34,338 bases of DNA from assembly GCF_905212195.1 (NCBI RefSeq), contig NZ_CAJMDQ010000015.1:1-34338 (forward strand). The letters are read 5' to 3'. The DNA is from an uncultured Anaerotignum sp. GTDB taxonomy: Bacteria; Bacillota; Clostridia; Lachnospirales; Anaerotignaceae. Both the position numbers and the translations under genes were made by a program. Below the pieces are notes generated by a model. The model saw only the letters and a list, made by a program, of their open reading frames with translations, had not been told where the DNA came from and searched no databases. Positions 16,591 through 24,895 of the stretch are shown here, one piece after another; the stretch's first letter is position 1, and the number at the start of each line of letters is the position of its first letter.

Positions 16591-17445
16591 ATGAAAGACA
16601 TCAATACCATGAAGGCAACAGTCCTGACGGCTGCCCTGCCTTACATTCAGAAATATTACGGCAAAACCGTTGTCATCAAATACGGCGGCAATGCCATGAT
16701 TCATCCCGATTTGAAAAAAGCCGTTATGAGCGACATCATCCTTCTTTCTCTGGTTGGTATTCATGTGGTGCTCATCCACGGCGGCGGCCCGGAAATCAGC
16801 AGCATGCTGAAAAAACTGGACATCGAATCCCGCTTCGTCAACGGTCTGCGCTACACCGACAAAGAAACAGCGGAAGTGGTGCAGATGGTACTGGCTGGGA
16901 AAACAAACAAAGATCTGGTTGGTCTTATCGGTCAGCTGGGGGGCAAAGCCGTTGGCCTCTGCGGCATTGACGGCTGCATGATTCAGGCGAAAAAACTGGA
17001 AGGTGATTACGGCTATGTAGGCGACATCACCAAAATTGACACCACCCCCATTGTAAACGCCATCAACAGCGGTTACATCCCCGTCGTTGCCACCGTTGGC
17101 ACCGACTGCAAAGGCAATATTTACAACATCAACGCCGATACAGCAGCAGCTGAAATCGCCGGCGCACTCCACGCAGAAAACATCATCACTCTCACAGACA
17201 TCCGCGGTCTCATGGAAGATGTCAACGACGAAGACTCCCTCATCCCCGTGGTGCATGTGGATGAAGTGGCGGATCTGGTGGAAAAAGGCATCATCAGCGG
17301 CGGCATGATCCCCAAGGTACAGAGCTGTGAAAACGCAGTTCGTGCAGGGGTGAAAAAAGCCGTCATGATCGACGGCAGAATCGAACATTCCATACTGGTG
17401 GAAATGTTCTCCGACGAAGGTATTGGCACCATGTTTTTACCATAA
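16591..17445 (+). CDS. argB: Acetylglutamate kinase
   Basis: Phosphorylates N-acetylglutamate, the second step of the pathway and usual site of arginine feedback in organisms with ArgJ. The 284-aa amino-acid-kinase fold shows VIKYGGNAM (28-36), HGGGPEISSML and, near the C-terminus, the SGGMIPK motif. It starts at the ATG at 16591 behind AGGAGG with a nine-base spacer, 16 bases after argJ. The N-terminal helix (about residues 4-25) that often forms the arginine-sensitive hexamer contact is present, so feedback inhibition is plausible. Confidence 0.95.
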   Translation: MKDINTMKATVLTAALPYIQKYYGKTVVIKYGGNAMIHPDLKKAVMSDIILLSLVGIHVVLIHGGGPEISSMLKKLDIESRFVNGLRYTDKETAEVVQMVLAGKTNKDLVGLIGQLGGKAVGLCGIDGCMIQAKKLEGDYGYVGDITKIDTTPIVNAINSGYIPVVATVGTDCKGNIYNINADTAAAEIAGALHAENIITLTDIRGLMEDVNDEDSLIPVVHVDEVADLVEKGIISGGMIPKVQSCENAVRAGVKKAVMIDGRIEHSILVEMFSDEGIGTMFLP

Positions 17446-17464
17446 AAAAGAAGGAGGGAAACAC

Positions 17465-18637
17465 ATGGATTTTCAGACAGCAAAACAATATGACGATGAA
17501 TATATCATCCATTCCTATGGCAGATTCCCCGTGCTCCTGACAAAAGGCAAAGGCGCCACTGTACAGGACGACACAGGCAAAACATATATCGACTTTACCA
17601 GCGGCATCGGCGTAAACGCTTTAGGCTTTTGCGACGACAACTGGGTACAGGCAGTAAGCGCACAGCTGCAAACCTTGCAGCACACTTCCAACCTGTACTA
17701 CACAGAACCCTGCATTCAGGCAGCGAAACTCCTCTGTGAAAAAAGCGGCATGAAAAAAGTATTTTTCGGCAACAGCGGCGCGGAAGCCAACGAAGGTGTT
17801 ATCAAAGCCGCAAGAAAATACAGCTTTTTGAAATATGGCGCAAGCAGAAACAAAATCATTGCCCTGCAGAACTCTTTCCATGGCAGAACCATGGCAGCCC
17901 TTTCCGCTACAGGACAGGACGCTTACCACAATTTCTTCTTCCCCTTCGTGGACGGCTTCGTATTTGCCAAAGCAAATGACTTTGCCGACATCCTTTCCAA
18001 AATGACTGACGATGTTTGCGCAGTCATGCTGGAAACGGTACAGGGCGAAGGCGGCGTGGTTCCTCTGGACAAAGAATATGTCCAGGCAGTAGCCAAAGCC
18101 TGCAAGGAAAAAGACATCCTGCTCATTGTGGACGAAGTACAGACAGGCATGGGCAGAACAGGCTCCCTGTTCAGCTACCAGCAGTTTGGCATCCAGCCTG
18201 ACCTGGTATCCTGTGCAAAGGGTCTGGGCGGCGGCCTTCCCATCGGCGCGGTGCTGTTCGGCGAAAAAACAGAAACCGTATTCGTTCCCGGTGACCACGG
18301 TTCCACATTCGGCGGCAACCCCGTTGTTTGTGCCGGCGCGGTACATATCCTGAACACCATGGACGAAGCCTTTTTGCAGGACGTACAGAAAAAAGGCGCA
18401 TATCTGAAAGAAAAAATCGAAAAAATGCCACACGTACAGAACGTAGCAGGCCTGGGCATGATGCTGGGCATCCAGTTGGATGTGGAAGCAAAACCCGTCA
18501 TCAATGCTTTGCTGGAAGCAGGACTTCTGGTACTTTCCGCAAAGACCAAAATCCGTCTGCTGCCTCCTCTGACCATCACACAGGAGGAACTGGACAAAGG
18601 ACTTACCATTTTGGAACAGACACTGGCTTCACTTTGA
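17465..18637 (+). CDS. argD: Acetylornithine aminotransferase
   Basis: PLP enzyme converting N-acetylglutamate semialdehyde to N-acetylornithine with glutamate as donor. The 390-aa class III aminotransferase shows FGNSGAEANEGVIKAARK (PLP phosphate site), IVDEVQTGMGRTG and the Schiff-base Lys252 (CAKGLGGGLPIGA). It starts at the ATG at 17465 behind AAGGAGG; an upstream ATG at 17423 lies inside argB and lacks support. Enzymes of this family often also act in lysine synthesis. Confidence 0.95.
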   Translation: MDFQTAKQYDDEYIIHSYGRFPVLLTKGKGATVQDDTGKTYIDFTSGIGVNALGFCDDNWVQAVSAQLQTLQHTSNLYYTEPCIQAAKLLCEKSGMKKVFFGNSGAEANEGVIKAARKYSFLKYGASRNKIIALQNSFHGRTMAALSATGQDAYHNFFFPFVDGFVFAKANDFADILSKMTDDVCAVMLETVQGEGGVVPLDKEYVQAVAKACKEKDILLIVDEVQTGMGRTGSLFSYQQFGIQPDLVSCAKGLGGGLPIGAVLFGEKTETVFVPGDHGSTFGGNPVVCAGAVHILNTMDEAFLQDVQKKGAYLKEKIEKMPHVQNVAGLGMMLGIQLDVEAKPVINALLEAGLLVLSAKTKIRLLPPLTITQEELDKGLTILEQTLASL

Positions 18638-18658
18638 TTGAGAAAGGAAGATACGATA

Positions 18659-19567
18659 ATGAAACATTTTCTGAAACTTTTAGACCTGACAACAGAAGAA
18701 ATCCTGGAACTGCTGGACCTGGCAGACCAGCTGAAATTACAGAAAAAACAGGGCATTGAACACCCTATCCTCAAAGGCAAAACACTGGGCATGATTTTTG
18801 AAAAATCCTCTACCAGAACCCGTGTATCCTTTGAAACAGGCATGTATCAGCTGGGCGGCCACGCGCTGTTCATCAGCTCCAAAGACGCACAGATCGGTCG
18901 TGGCGAACCCACAGAAGACACCGCAAGAGTGCTGTCCCGTTATCTGGACGGCATCATGATCCGTACTTTTGAACAGGAAGAAGTGGAAACACTGGCAAAA
19001 TACGGCTCTATCCCCATCATCAACGGTCTGACAGACTTCTGCCATCCCTGCCAAGTCATGGCTGACCTGCAGACCATTCGGGAACACAAAGGCAAACTGG
19101 AAGGCCTGAAAATGTGCTACATCGGTGACGGCAACAACATGGCAAACTCCCTCATCGTTGGCGGCCTGAAAGTTGGCATGTCCGTAAGCATTGCCTGCCC
19201 CAAAGATTATCAGCCTCATAAAGACGTTCTGGACTTTGCGGCACAGTACGGCGATAAATTCCAGATGACAGAAAGCCCTCTGGAAGCTGCCAAAAACGCT
19301 GACGTTGTACTGACAGACGTTTGGGCTTCCATGGGTCAGGAAAGCGAACAGAAAATCAGAGAAGCTGCTTTCGCTGGCTTCCAGGTAAACGACGAACTGA
19401 TGGCAGTGACAAACGAAGGCTGCATGGTACAGCATTGCCTGCCCGCTCACAGAGGCGAAGAAATCACAGCGGAAGTATTCGAAGCACACGCTGATGAAAT
19501 CTTCGACGAAGCAGAAAACCGTCTGCACGCACAGAAAGCGATTCTGGTAAAACTGATGGCAGACTAA
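18659..19567 (+). CDS. argF: Ornithine carbamoyltransferase
   Basis: Joins ornithine and carbamoyl phosphate to give citrulline. The 302-aa protein has the carbamoyl-phosphate loop STRTR (51-55), the FCHPCQVMADL ligand motif and HCLPAHRGEE near the C-terminus. Its place at the end of a biosynthetic argCJBD cluster marks it as the anabolic enzyme and not the arginine-deiminase type. It starts at the ATG at 18659 behind AAGGAAG, 21 bases after argD. A strong terminator follows. Confidence 0.95.
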   Translation: MKHFLKLLDLTTEEILELLDLADQLKLQKKQGIEHPILKGKTLGMIFEKSSTRTRVSFETGMYQLGGHALFISSKDAQIGRGEPTEDTARVLSRYLDGIMIRTFEQEEVETLAKYGSIPIINGLTDFCHPCQVMADLQTIREHKGKLEGLKMCYIGDGNNMANSLIVGGLKVGMSVSIACPKDYQPHKDVLDFAAQYGDKFQMTESPLEAAKNADVVLTDVWASMGQESEQKIREAAFAGFQVNDELMAVTNEGCMVQHCLPAHRGEEITAEVFEAHADEIFDEAENRLHAQKAILVKLMAD

Positions 19568-19583
19568 TAAATAAGAAACCAAA

Positions 19584-19616
19584 ACCACCGGAAACAATAT
19601 GTTTCCGGTGGTTTTT
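19584..19616 (+). terminator. Terminator of the arg operon
   Basis: ACCACCGGAAAC (19584-19595), loop AATAT, GTTTCCGGTGGT (19601-19612), then a T-run. Confidence 0.93.
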
Positions 19617-19710
19617 TGTGTGTTGTATGCCCGAAATGACGGCATTTGCGCCTATTTCCCTGCATTTTGCAGGGTTTTTTATTTTTTTTGGAAAAATTAG
19701 AAAAAATTCG

Positions 19711-19738
19711 TTGACAAACGCCAAAGTTCTGTTATAAT
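19711..19738 (+). promoter_or_regulatory. Consensus sigma-A promoter of the rubrerythrin gene
   Basis: TTGACA (19711-19716), a 16-base spacer and TATAAT (19733-19738). Confidence 0.9.
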
Positions 19739-19754
19739 GATATCAAGTAGTAGA

Positions 19755-19769
19755 TGATAATTATTATCA
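19755..19769. promoter_or_regulatory. Perfect 7-1-7 Fur box
   Basis: TGATAATTATTATCA is an exact inverted repeat of TGATAAT around one base, matching the Bacillus Fur consensus. It lies about 17 bases past the -10, where a bound repressor would block early transcription. The PerR consensus (TTATAAT-N-ATTATAA) is close, so PerR remains possible. Confidence 0.8.
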
Positions 19770-19806
19770 ATTAGGAAAAGTTATATTGTGTAAGGAGGAA
19801 AATATT

Positions 19807-20349
19807 ATGATGAATCTGAAAGGTACAAAAACTGAAGCCAACCTGAGAACTGCATTCGCAGGTGAATCCGAAGCTAGAAACAAATACACATATTACGCAA
19901 GCAAAGCAAAAAAAGAAGGCTATGAACAGATCGCAGCTCTGTTCCTGGAAACAGCCAACAACGAAAAAGAACACGCAAAAATCTGGTTCAAACTGCTCCA
20001 TGACGGCGCTGTTCCTTCCACAGCTGAAAACCTGCTGGACGCTGCACAGGGCGAAAACTACGAATGGACAGACATGTACGCTACATTCGCAAAAGAAGCA
20101 AGAGAAGAAGGCTTCGACCGCATTGCATACCTGTTTGAAGCAGTAGGTCAGATTGAAAAACATCACGAAGAACGTTACCGCAAACTGCTGGAAAACGTTG
20201 AAGGCGGTCTGGTATTCTCCAGAGATGGCGACATGATCTGGCAGTGCTCCAACTGCGGCCACATCCACGTTGGCAAACAGGCTCCTCAGGTTTGCCCCGT
20301 TTGCGAACACCCTCAGGCTTACTTCCAGATTGAAGCAAGAAACTACTAA
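19807..20349 (+). CDS. rbr: Rubrerythrin
   Basis: Non-haem iron peroxidase that reduces H2O2 in the cytoplasm of anaerobes. The 180-aa protein has an N-terminal four-helix diiron domain (Glu20, the ExxH at 53-56 and the Glu117/His120 pair) and a C-terminal rubredoxin domain with CxxC pairs at 147/150 and 163/166. It starts at the ATG at 19807, eight bases behind AAGGAGG. Single-gene unit with its own promoter, Fur-type operator and terminator; codon use suggests strong expression. The electron donor is not adjacent, but an NADH:rubredoxin-reductase-like module exists in the fusion protein at 24896-27421. Confidence 0.95.
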   Translation: MMNLKGTKTEANLRTAFAGESEARNKYTYYASKAKKEGYEQIAALFLETANNEKEHAKIWFKLLHDGAVPSTAENLLDAAQGENYEWTDMYATFAKEAREEGFDRIAYLFEAVGQIEKHHEERYRKLLENVEGGLVFSRDGDMIWQCSNCGHIHVGKQAPQVCPVCEHPQAYFQIEARNY

Positions 20350-20399
20350 TTCTAAAAACCTTGATACTCTCTTATCCCAATTTTTCATAGAACACTAAA

Positions 20400-20430
20400 A
20401 AAACGACGGTATTTATACCGTCGTTTTTTT
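20400..20430. terminator. Bidirectional terminator between rubrerythrin and the MFS gene
   Basis: AAACGACGG (20401-20409) pairs with CCGTCGTTT (20418-20426), flanked by A- and T-runs. The minus-strand MFS stop codon lies in the loop. Confidence 0.9.
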
Positions 20431-21597
20431 CTGTACTTTGTTATGGAGCATCCATGCGCAGGCCAAAGCGCAGAGTGCCAGCACGCCGCCGCCCAGCCCC
20501 AACAGGCGCATATCCAGTTTTTCCACGATGGCACTGCCGCAGACAGAGCCGAAAGCAATGCCGAAGTTAAAGGAAAAAGAGTTGGTGGACGCTGCCAATG
20601 TGATGGCACCGGGATATTCCGCCGTGGCAATGTTCAGCACATTGACCTGTATGGGAGAATTTTGCAGGTACATAAGCAGACCAATGGCAAAAATCACTGC
20701 CATCCCTGCCACAGCGTTCCCCAATGCCACAGGCAGGAGGAACATGCACGCCGCCAAAGCAACATAAGTAAACCGCAGTTTATAAATACCATTTTTCAAT
20801 GCCATACGGCCGGAAATGAGGTTACTGAACAGCACCATGACCCCAAAGAGCAGTAACACAAAACTGATGTACTGGGCAGGAATCCCCACATAATCCTCAA
20901 ATACAGGGGTCAGATACGTATATAACACATAAGAAGCAGAAGCGCCAAAAAATACCGTCAGGATACTCAGCAGGATGCGGCTGTCTTTCAGCAGGACAAA
21001 CTGCTGCATGATGCCGGAGGGTACTTTTTCATGTTTTCTGGGCAGAGAAACGAACATGAGTGCCAATACCAAAATGCTGCACAATGTAATGCCCACAAAA
21101 GCCGCCCGCCAGCTAAGCACATGGCTGATGGTGGTACCAATGGGCACGCCGAAAATAGACGCCAGAGAAAATCCCGCAAACACCCAGGAAACCACCGTTG
21201 CCCGATGTTCCAAAGAGGAAATATCCGGCACAAATGTCATGGAAACGGAAATGAGGGTACCGGAAACGATGGACAGGAGGATTCTCGCCGCCGCCAGCAA
21301 AGGATAACTGGGGGCAATGGCGCAGAGAAAATTCCCCACCACAAATACCACCGTCAGGGAAATGATGAGGGCGAAACGATGGAACCGCCCTGCCAGAGCC
21401 GCTGTGAATGGCGTTCCCACAGCATAAACAAAGGCAAACATGGAAACCAGAGAACCAGCAGTGGTGAGAGATACAGACAACCCTTCGGAAATATCCGGCA
21501 ATATCCCCACAATGATAAATTCGCTGGTGCCCAGTGCAAAACTCAGTAAAATCAAAGCAATGACAGGCATGGTGAATACCTTTTCTTTTTTTGGCAT
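20413..21597 (-). CDS. MFS transporter, DHA1 drug/sugar efflux type
   Basis: A 394-aa major-facilitator protein with about 12 hydrophobic segments, resembling the AraJ/PbuE/chloramphenicol-efflux group (LSFALGTSEFIIVGILPDIS near the N-terminus, and a GVPIGTTISHVLSWRAAF segment near residue 138). It would export a small molecule using the proton gradient; the substrate cannot be named. The start is the ATG at 21597 behind GGAAG; the open frame further upstream carries non-coding sequence overlapping maf. It is transcribed divergently from maf and converges on rubrerythrin. Confidence 0.9.
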   Translation of the reverse strand: MPKKEKVFTMPVIALILLSFALGTSEFIIVGILPDISEGLSVSLTTAGSLVSMFAFVYAVGTPFTAALAGRFHRFALIISLTVVFVVGNFLCAIAPSYPLLAAARILLSIVSGTLISVSMTFVPDISSLEHRATVVSWVFAGFSLASIFGVPIGTTISHVLSWRAAFVGITLCSILVLALMFVSLPRKHEKVPSGIMQQFVLLKDSRILLSILTVFFGASASYVLYTYLTPVFEDYVGIPAQYISFVLLLFGVMVLFSNLISGRMALKNGIYKLRFTYVALAACMFLLPVALGNAVAGMAVIFAIGLLMYLQNSPIQVNVLNIATAEYPGAITLAASTNSFSFNFGIAFGSVCGSAIVEKLDMRLLGLGGGVLALCALACAWMLHNKVQKKTTV

Positions 21598-21633
21598 GAT
21601 GCTTCTTCCTTTCTTCTTTCCAAATCCTGTATG

Positions 21634-21662
21634 ATTATAGTCACCTGCCCTTCTCCCGTCAA
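21634..21662 (-). promoter_or_regulatory. Promoter of the MFS gene
   Basis: On the minus strand TTGACG (21662-21657), a 17-base spacer and consensus TATAAT (21639-21634). Confidence 0.8.
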
Positions 21663-21747
21663 GGAGGAAAATCCCGTGTTTTTTCTTGGAAAATGCCGTT
21701 GTTTTTATGGAATCTGCCTTTCCCTTGGCAAAAATATGGCTTTTCCC

Positions 21748-21776
21748 TTGCAAAAAATGCAGGCTTTTCGTACAAT
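21748..21776 (+). promoter_or_regulatory. Promoter of maf
   Basis: TTGCAA (21748-21753), a 17-base spacer and TACAAT (21771-21776). Confidence 0.65.
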
Positions 21777-21813
21777 CTACCCGTACACAATTTTTATGGA
21801 AAGGACTGTTTTT

Positions 21814-22437
21814 ATGCAGCAAATCATATTGGCATCCAATTCTCCCCGGAGAAAAGAACTGCTGTCCATGCTTTCTGTGCCCTTCACTGTGCAGGAAAGC
21901 CATGTGGACGAGCGGGCATTGGAGGAAGCAGACAGAAAAGCCGGCATCTGCCGCACTCCTGCGGAACAGGCGGCATTTATGGCGGAAGCCAAAGGCACAG
22001 ACGTAAGCCGCACCGCTCCTGCAAATTCCATCATCATTGCCGCCGATACTATGGTGGCTGATGGGGACACCATCCTCCACAAACCCAAGGACAAAGCCGA
22101 CGCCAAAGCCATCCTCACCCATCTTTCCGGCAAAAGCCACATGGTCTACACGGGCTTATGCGTCATTTACAAAGACGCGGAGGGCAAAGAAACGGTACAC
22201 GCCCAGACCATCGGCACAAAAGTGGTATTCCGCCCTTTGACGGAAGCAGAAATAGAAGCGTACATTGCCACAGGAGAGCCCATGGACAAGGCCGGCGCTT
22301 ACGGCATACAGGGCAAAGGTTCCCTGCTGGTGGAACGGATGGAAGGCGATTATTTCAACGTGGTGGGTCTACCTTTGACTGCCCTTTACGAAGAACTGCG
22401 GGCGCAAGGCGTTTCTCTTATGGAAAACTGGAAATAA
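21814..22437 (+). CDS. maf: Maf-family nucleoside triphosphate pyrophosphatase
   Basis: A 207-aa house-cleaning enzyme that hydrolyses dTTP, UTP or modified nucleotides to monophosphates; in Bacillus Maf also affects septum formation. The signature SNSPRRKELL is at residues 8-17, IIAADTMV holds the catalytic Asp, and the GEPMDKAGAYGIQG motif is present. Two ATGs are possible; AAGGA at 21801-21805 is eight bases before 21814, and homology begins at that Met. It is unlinked here to the mreBCD or radC genes it often accompanies. Confidence 0.92.
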   Translation: MQQIILASNSPRRKELLSMLSVPFTVQESHVDERALEEADRKAGICRTPAEQAAFMAEAKGTDVSRTAPANSIIIAADTMVADGDTILHKPKDKADAKAILTHLSGKSHMVYTGLCVIYKDAEGKETVHAQTIGTKVVFRPLTEAEIEAYIATGEPMDKAGAYGIQGKGSLLVERMEGDYFNVVGLPLTALYEELRAQGVSLMENWK

Positions 22438-22442
22438 AAAAC

Positions 22443-22594
22443 AGGGATTTCTTAAGGGGAATTGCGACAGCTGTCTTCATAAGAAAACATAACAAATTAA
22501 ATTCGAACAAAATAAGAAAGCCAAAATCCTTTGTTATGATAAGGATTTTGGCTTTCTTTGTTTTCTTATGAAAATGTCCCTAAATTCCGGCGTT
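22443..22594 (-). repeat. Dispersed multi-hairpin intergenic repeat, copy B (reverse orientation)
   Basis: Reverse-complement orientation relative to copy D. It begins inside the hairpin-3 arm (CTTAAGGGGAATTGCG, 22451-22466). An outer inverted repeat follows, TTCATAAGAAAACA (22476-22489) and TGTTTTCTTATGAA (22559-22572), enclosing a perfect 18-bp inverted repeat (22514-22531 and 22541-22558) with a nine-base loop. It lies just after the maf stop codon and could terminate maf. Confidence 0.85.
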
Positions 22595-22716
22595 TTTTTG
22601 TGTCCTGATAAACCATCCCCAAAAGGATGTTTTTCCGGAATTTTTTCCAAAAAAGGCGTTCTTTTTCAATAGGTTTTGGAAAAATCTTATCAATTTCTTT
22701 ATATTGCATGCAAATA

Positions 22717-22767
22717 GTTGACAGCGCAACGAATTTAGAAGTATACTGTATTTGTTGCAGACGCAAC
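22717..22767. promoter_or_regulatory. Two marR operators with a shared 14-bp palindrome
   Basis: GTTG-N6-CAAC occurs at 22717-22730 (over the -35) and, in its better form GTTGC-AGAC-GCAAC, at 22754-22767 just past the -10. Binding by the downstream MarR protein would block the promoter, giving autorepression of marR and the MATE gene. Confidence 0.6.
22718..22747 (+). promoter_or_regulatory. Promoter of the marR-MATE operon
   Basis: TTGACA (22718-22723), an 18-base spacer and TATACT (22742-22747). Confidence 0.75.
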
Positions 22768-22861
22768 TAATTTTGACTTATCCACAGAACATGCTGAGGC
22801 GGCAGCCATTTCTGTTTGATGTTATCCACATTTCCACCGCCACTACCCACAGGAGGTACTC

Positions 22862-23332
22862 ATGGAGAAAAAAAATCTGCGTTATTCCATCAACGCGTCA
22901 GCCATCAGCCGGTATGCCAACCGGAATTTCGACCTTTGTCTGCGGCATCTTCCCATCAGCAGCGGACAGCAGTTTTTCCTGCTGCGCATCTACGAAAACC
23001 CCGGCATTCCTCTGAACGGTCTGGCACAGCTGGGCTTTTTTGACAAAGGCACCGTCAGCCGCGGCGTACAAAAACTGGAAGAAGCCGGCTACATCACCGT
23101 TATCACCGACGAAAACGACAGACGATGCCGGAAATTATTCGTCACCCCAGCCGCTGCACCCATCATCGAAACGCTGCTGAATGCCAGAGAAGAATGGAAT
23201 TGTGCACTGACAGAAGGCATGACAGACGAAGAATGTCTGCTCATCAATAAACTCATGAAACAAATGGTACAAAATGCCCAAACCTACATTGCCAAAAAGG
23301 AGGAGGAAATCACATGCAACAAAGAACACTGA
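22862..23332 (+). CDS. MarR-family transcriptional regulator
   Basis: A 156-aa winged-helix regulator. The DNA-binding core runs from about residue 45 to 105 (GIPLNGLAQLGFFDKGTVSRGVQKLEEAGYI, then wing DENDRRCRKLFVT), flanked by dimerisation helices. The start is the ATG at 22862 behind AGGAGG. It shares 19 bases with the MATE gene start, so the two are translationally coupled; the protein most likely represses its own operon and is released by a compound the pump exports (inference). Its C-terminal 12 residues are encoded over the MATE ribosome site and start. Confidence 0.92.
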   Translation: MEKKNLRYSINASAISRYANRNFDLCLRHLPISSGQQFFLLRIYENPGIPLNGLAQLGFFDKGTVSRGVQKLEEAGYITVITDENDRRCRKLFVTPAAAPIIETLLNAREEWNCALTEGMTDEECLLINKLMKQMVQNAQTYIAKKEEEITCNKEH

Positions 23333-24723
23333 CAATGGACGGAGAAAACCCTTTGGGTGTACGCCCTGTGAAAGGACTGTTATTCTCTTTTTCCATCCCT
23401 GCCATCATTTCCTGTCTGGTCAACTCCGTGTATAACATCGTAGACCAGATTTTCATCGGCCAAGGTGTGGGCTATCTGGGGAACGCCGCTACCACCATTG
23501 CTTTCCCTCTGATGACCATCATCATGGCTTTTGCTACCCTCATCGGCTCCGGCGGCAGCGCTTACGCCGCTTTAAGACTGGGGGAAGGCAGAAAACGGGA
23601 AGCCCTTCTGACATTGAATAACCTGCTGGTCATTGCCATTGGTCTGGGTATCCTGCTGGCGGCAACTGGTCTGATTTTCCTGAAACCTATTCTGACACTG
23701 TTCGGCGCAACGGAAACCACCATGCCCTACGCCATCGACTATACATCCATCGTCCTTATGGGCGTACCTTTCAGTGTCATCAGTATTGCACTGTCCAACA
23801 TGGCGCGTACAGACGGACACCCCCGTATGTCCATGTATGGCATCCTCATCGGCGCTGCTCTGAACACCGTTCTGGACCCCATTTATATTTTCGTACTGGA
23901 TTGGGGCGTGAAAGGCGCTGCCATTGCTACCATCACCGCGCAGTTCGTGTCTACGGTGGTGCTGTGTTACTACTTCCTGAGAAAAGGAAACATGCGTTTT
24001 ACCCGCAGATACATGAAACCCGTAGGTCGTGTCTGGTATAAAATCTTCTCTCTGGGCATTTCCTCCGGTATCACTTCTTTGGTTGCCTGCATCATGCAGG
24101 TGGTCATGAACAACTCTCTGGTTTACTACGGCAACCAGACAGAAATCACCGGTGACGTTGCCCTCAGTGCTATGGGTATCGTCATGAAAATTGCCATGAT
24201 TCTGGCGTCCGTATGTATCGGCTTCGGTATCGGTGCCCAGCCTATTCTGGGCTTCAATCTGGGTGCGAAAAAATACGCCCGTGTGCGTCACACCTATCTC
24301 CTTGCCGTATCCATTGCCACAGGCTCCATCCTCATTGGCTGGGCTGTATGCCAGCTGGCGCCTCATCTGGTGCTGAGCCTGTTCGGGAAAGAAAATCAGA
24401 CATTTACAGACTTTGCTGTGCGCTGTCTGCGGATTTATCTGGGCGGTATTTTCTGTGCCGGCTTCCAGATTGTATCCACCAACTATTTCCAGGCAACAGG
24501 TCAGCCTTTGAAAGCTTCTCTGCTTTCCATGCTCCGTCAGCTCATCCTGCTGATTCCCCTGCTGCTGATTCTGCCTTTGTTCTTCGGTCTGAATGGTCTG
24601 CTTTACGCCGGCCCCTGCGCGGACATCGGCTCCGCCGTTATTGTGGCACTGTTCATCCTGCCGGAAATGCGGAAACTGAATCGCAGAATCGCAGAAAGCC
24701 AAGGCCCTGCGCTGGCTGTGTAA
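23314..24723 (+). CDS. MATE-family multidrug/sodium efflux transporter
   Basis: A 469-aa protein with 12 hydrophobic segments in two similar halves, typical of MATE exporters (FSIPAIISCLVNSVYNIVDQIFIGQGVG near the N-terminus; the GFGIGAQPILGFNLGA segment in the second half). It would expel cationic or drug-like compounds using Na+ or H+. The start at 23314 follows a repeated GGAGG; a second ATG at 23335 is possible. The gene ends in repeat copy C, which serves as its terminator. Confidence 0.93.
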   Translation: MQQRTLTMDGENPLGVRPVKGLLFSFSIPAIISCLVNSVYNIVDQIFIGQGVGYLGNAATTIAFPLMTIIMAFATLIGSGGSAYAALRLGEGRKREALLTLNNLLVIAIGLGILLAATGLIFLKPILTLFGATETTMPYAIDYTSIVLMGVPFSVISIALSNMARTDGHPRMSMYGILIGAALNTVLDPIYIFVLDWGVKGAAIATITAQFVSTVVLCYYFLRKGNMRFTRRYMKPVGRVWYKIFSLGISSGITSLVACIMQVVMNNSLVYYGNQTEITGDVALSAMGIVMKIAMILASVCIGFGIGAQPILGFNLGAKKYARVRHTYLLAVSIATGSILIGWAVCQLAPHLVLSLFGKENQTFTDFAVRCLRIYLGGIFCAGFQIVSTNYFQATGQPLKASLLSMLRQLILLIPLLLILPLFFGLNGLLYAGPCADIGSAVIVALFILPEMRKLNRRIAESQGPALAV

Positions 24724-24860
24724 AGAAAACAAAAAAAGCTGAAAACCTTGTCATATCAAGGCTTTCAGCTTTTTATTTTTACCATGATTTTACCTTAGAA
24801 AAGAGAAAAAGGAAAAGCAATGTTTTCCCATGAGGAATCTGCTTTTCCTTTCTCTTTTTT
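24721..24860. repeat. Dispersed repeat, copy C, also acting as terminators for MATE and the flavodiiron gene
   Basis: The repeat starts at the MATE stop codon. Hairpin 1 pairs AAAAGCTGAAAACCTTG (24734-24750) with CAAGGCTTTCAGCTTTT (24757-24773). Its GCT/AGC base pairs replace the GCC/GGC of copies B and D, a compensatory change. A second hairpin has arms at about 24799-24819 and 24840-24859 with the conserved CAATGTTTTC loop, T-rich on plus, and stands at the end of the convergent fusion gene. Confidence 0.75.
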
Positions 24861-24895
24861 TGCTTTCTCACGAAAGCTTGTGTAAGGGTATTTTA

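Noticed and set aside
19755..19769. Calling the palindrome a PerR box
   Set aside because: The exact sequence has TGATAAT/ATTATCA half-sites, which fit Fur better than the PerR half-sites TTATAAT/ATTATAA; PerR is kept only as an alternative.
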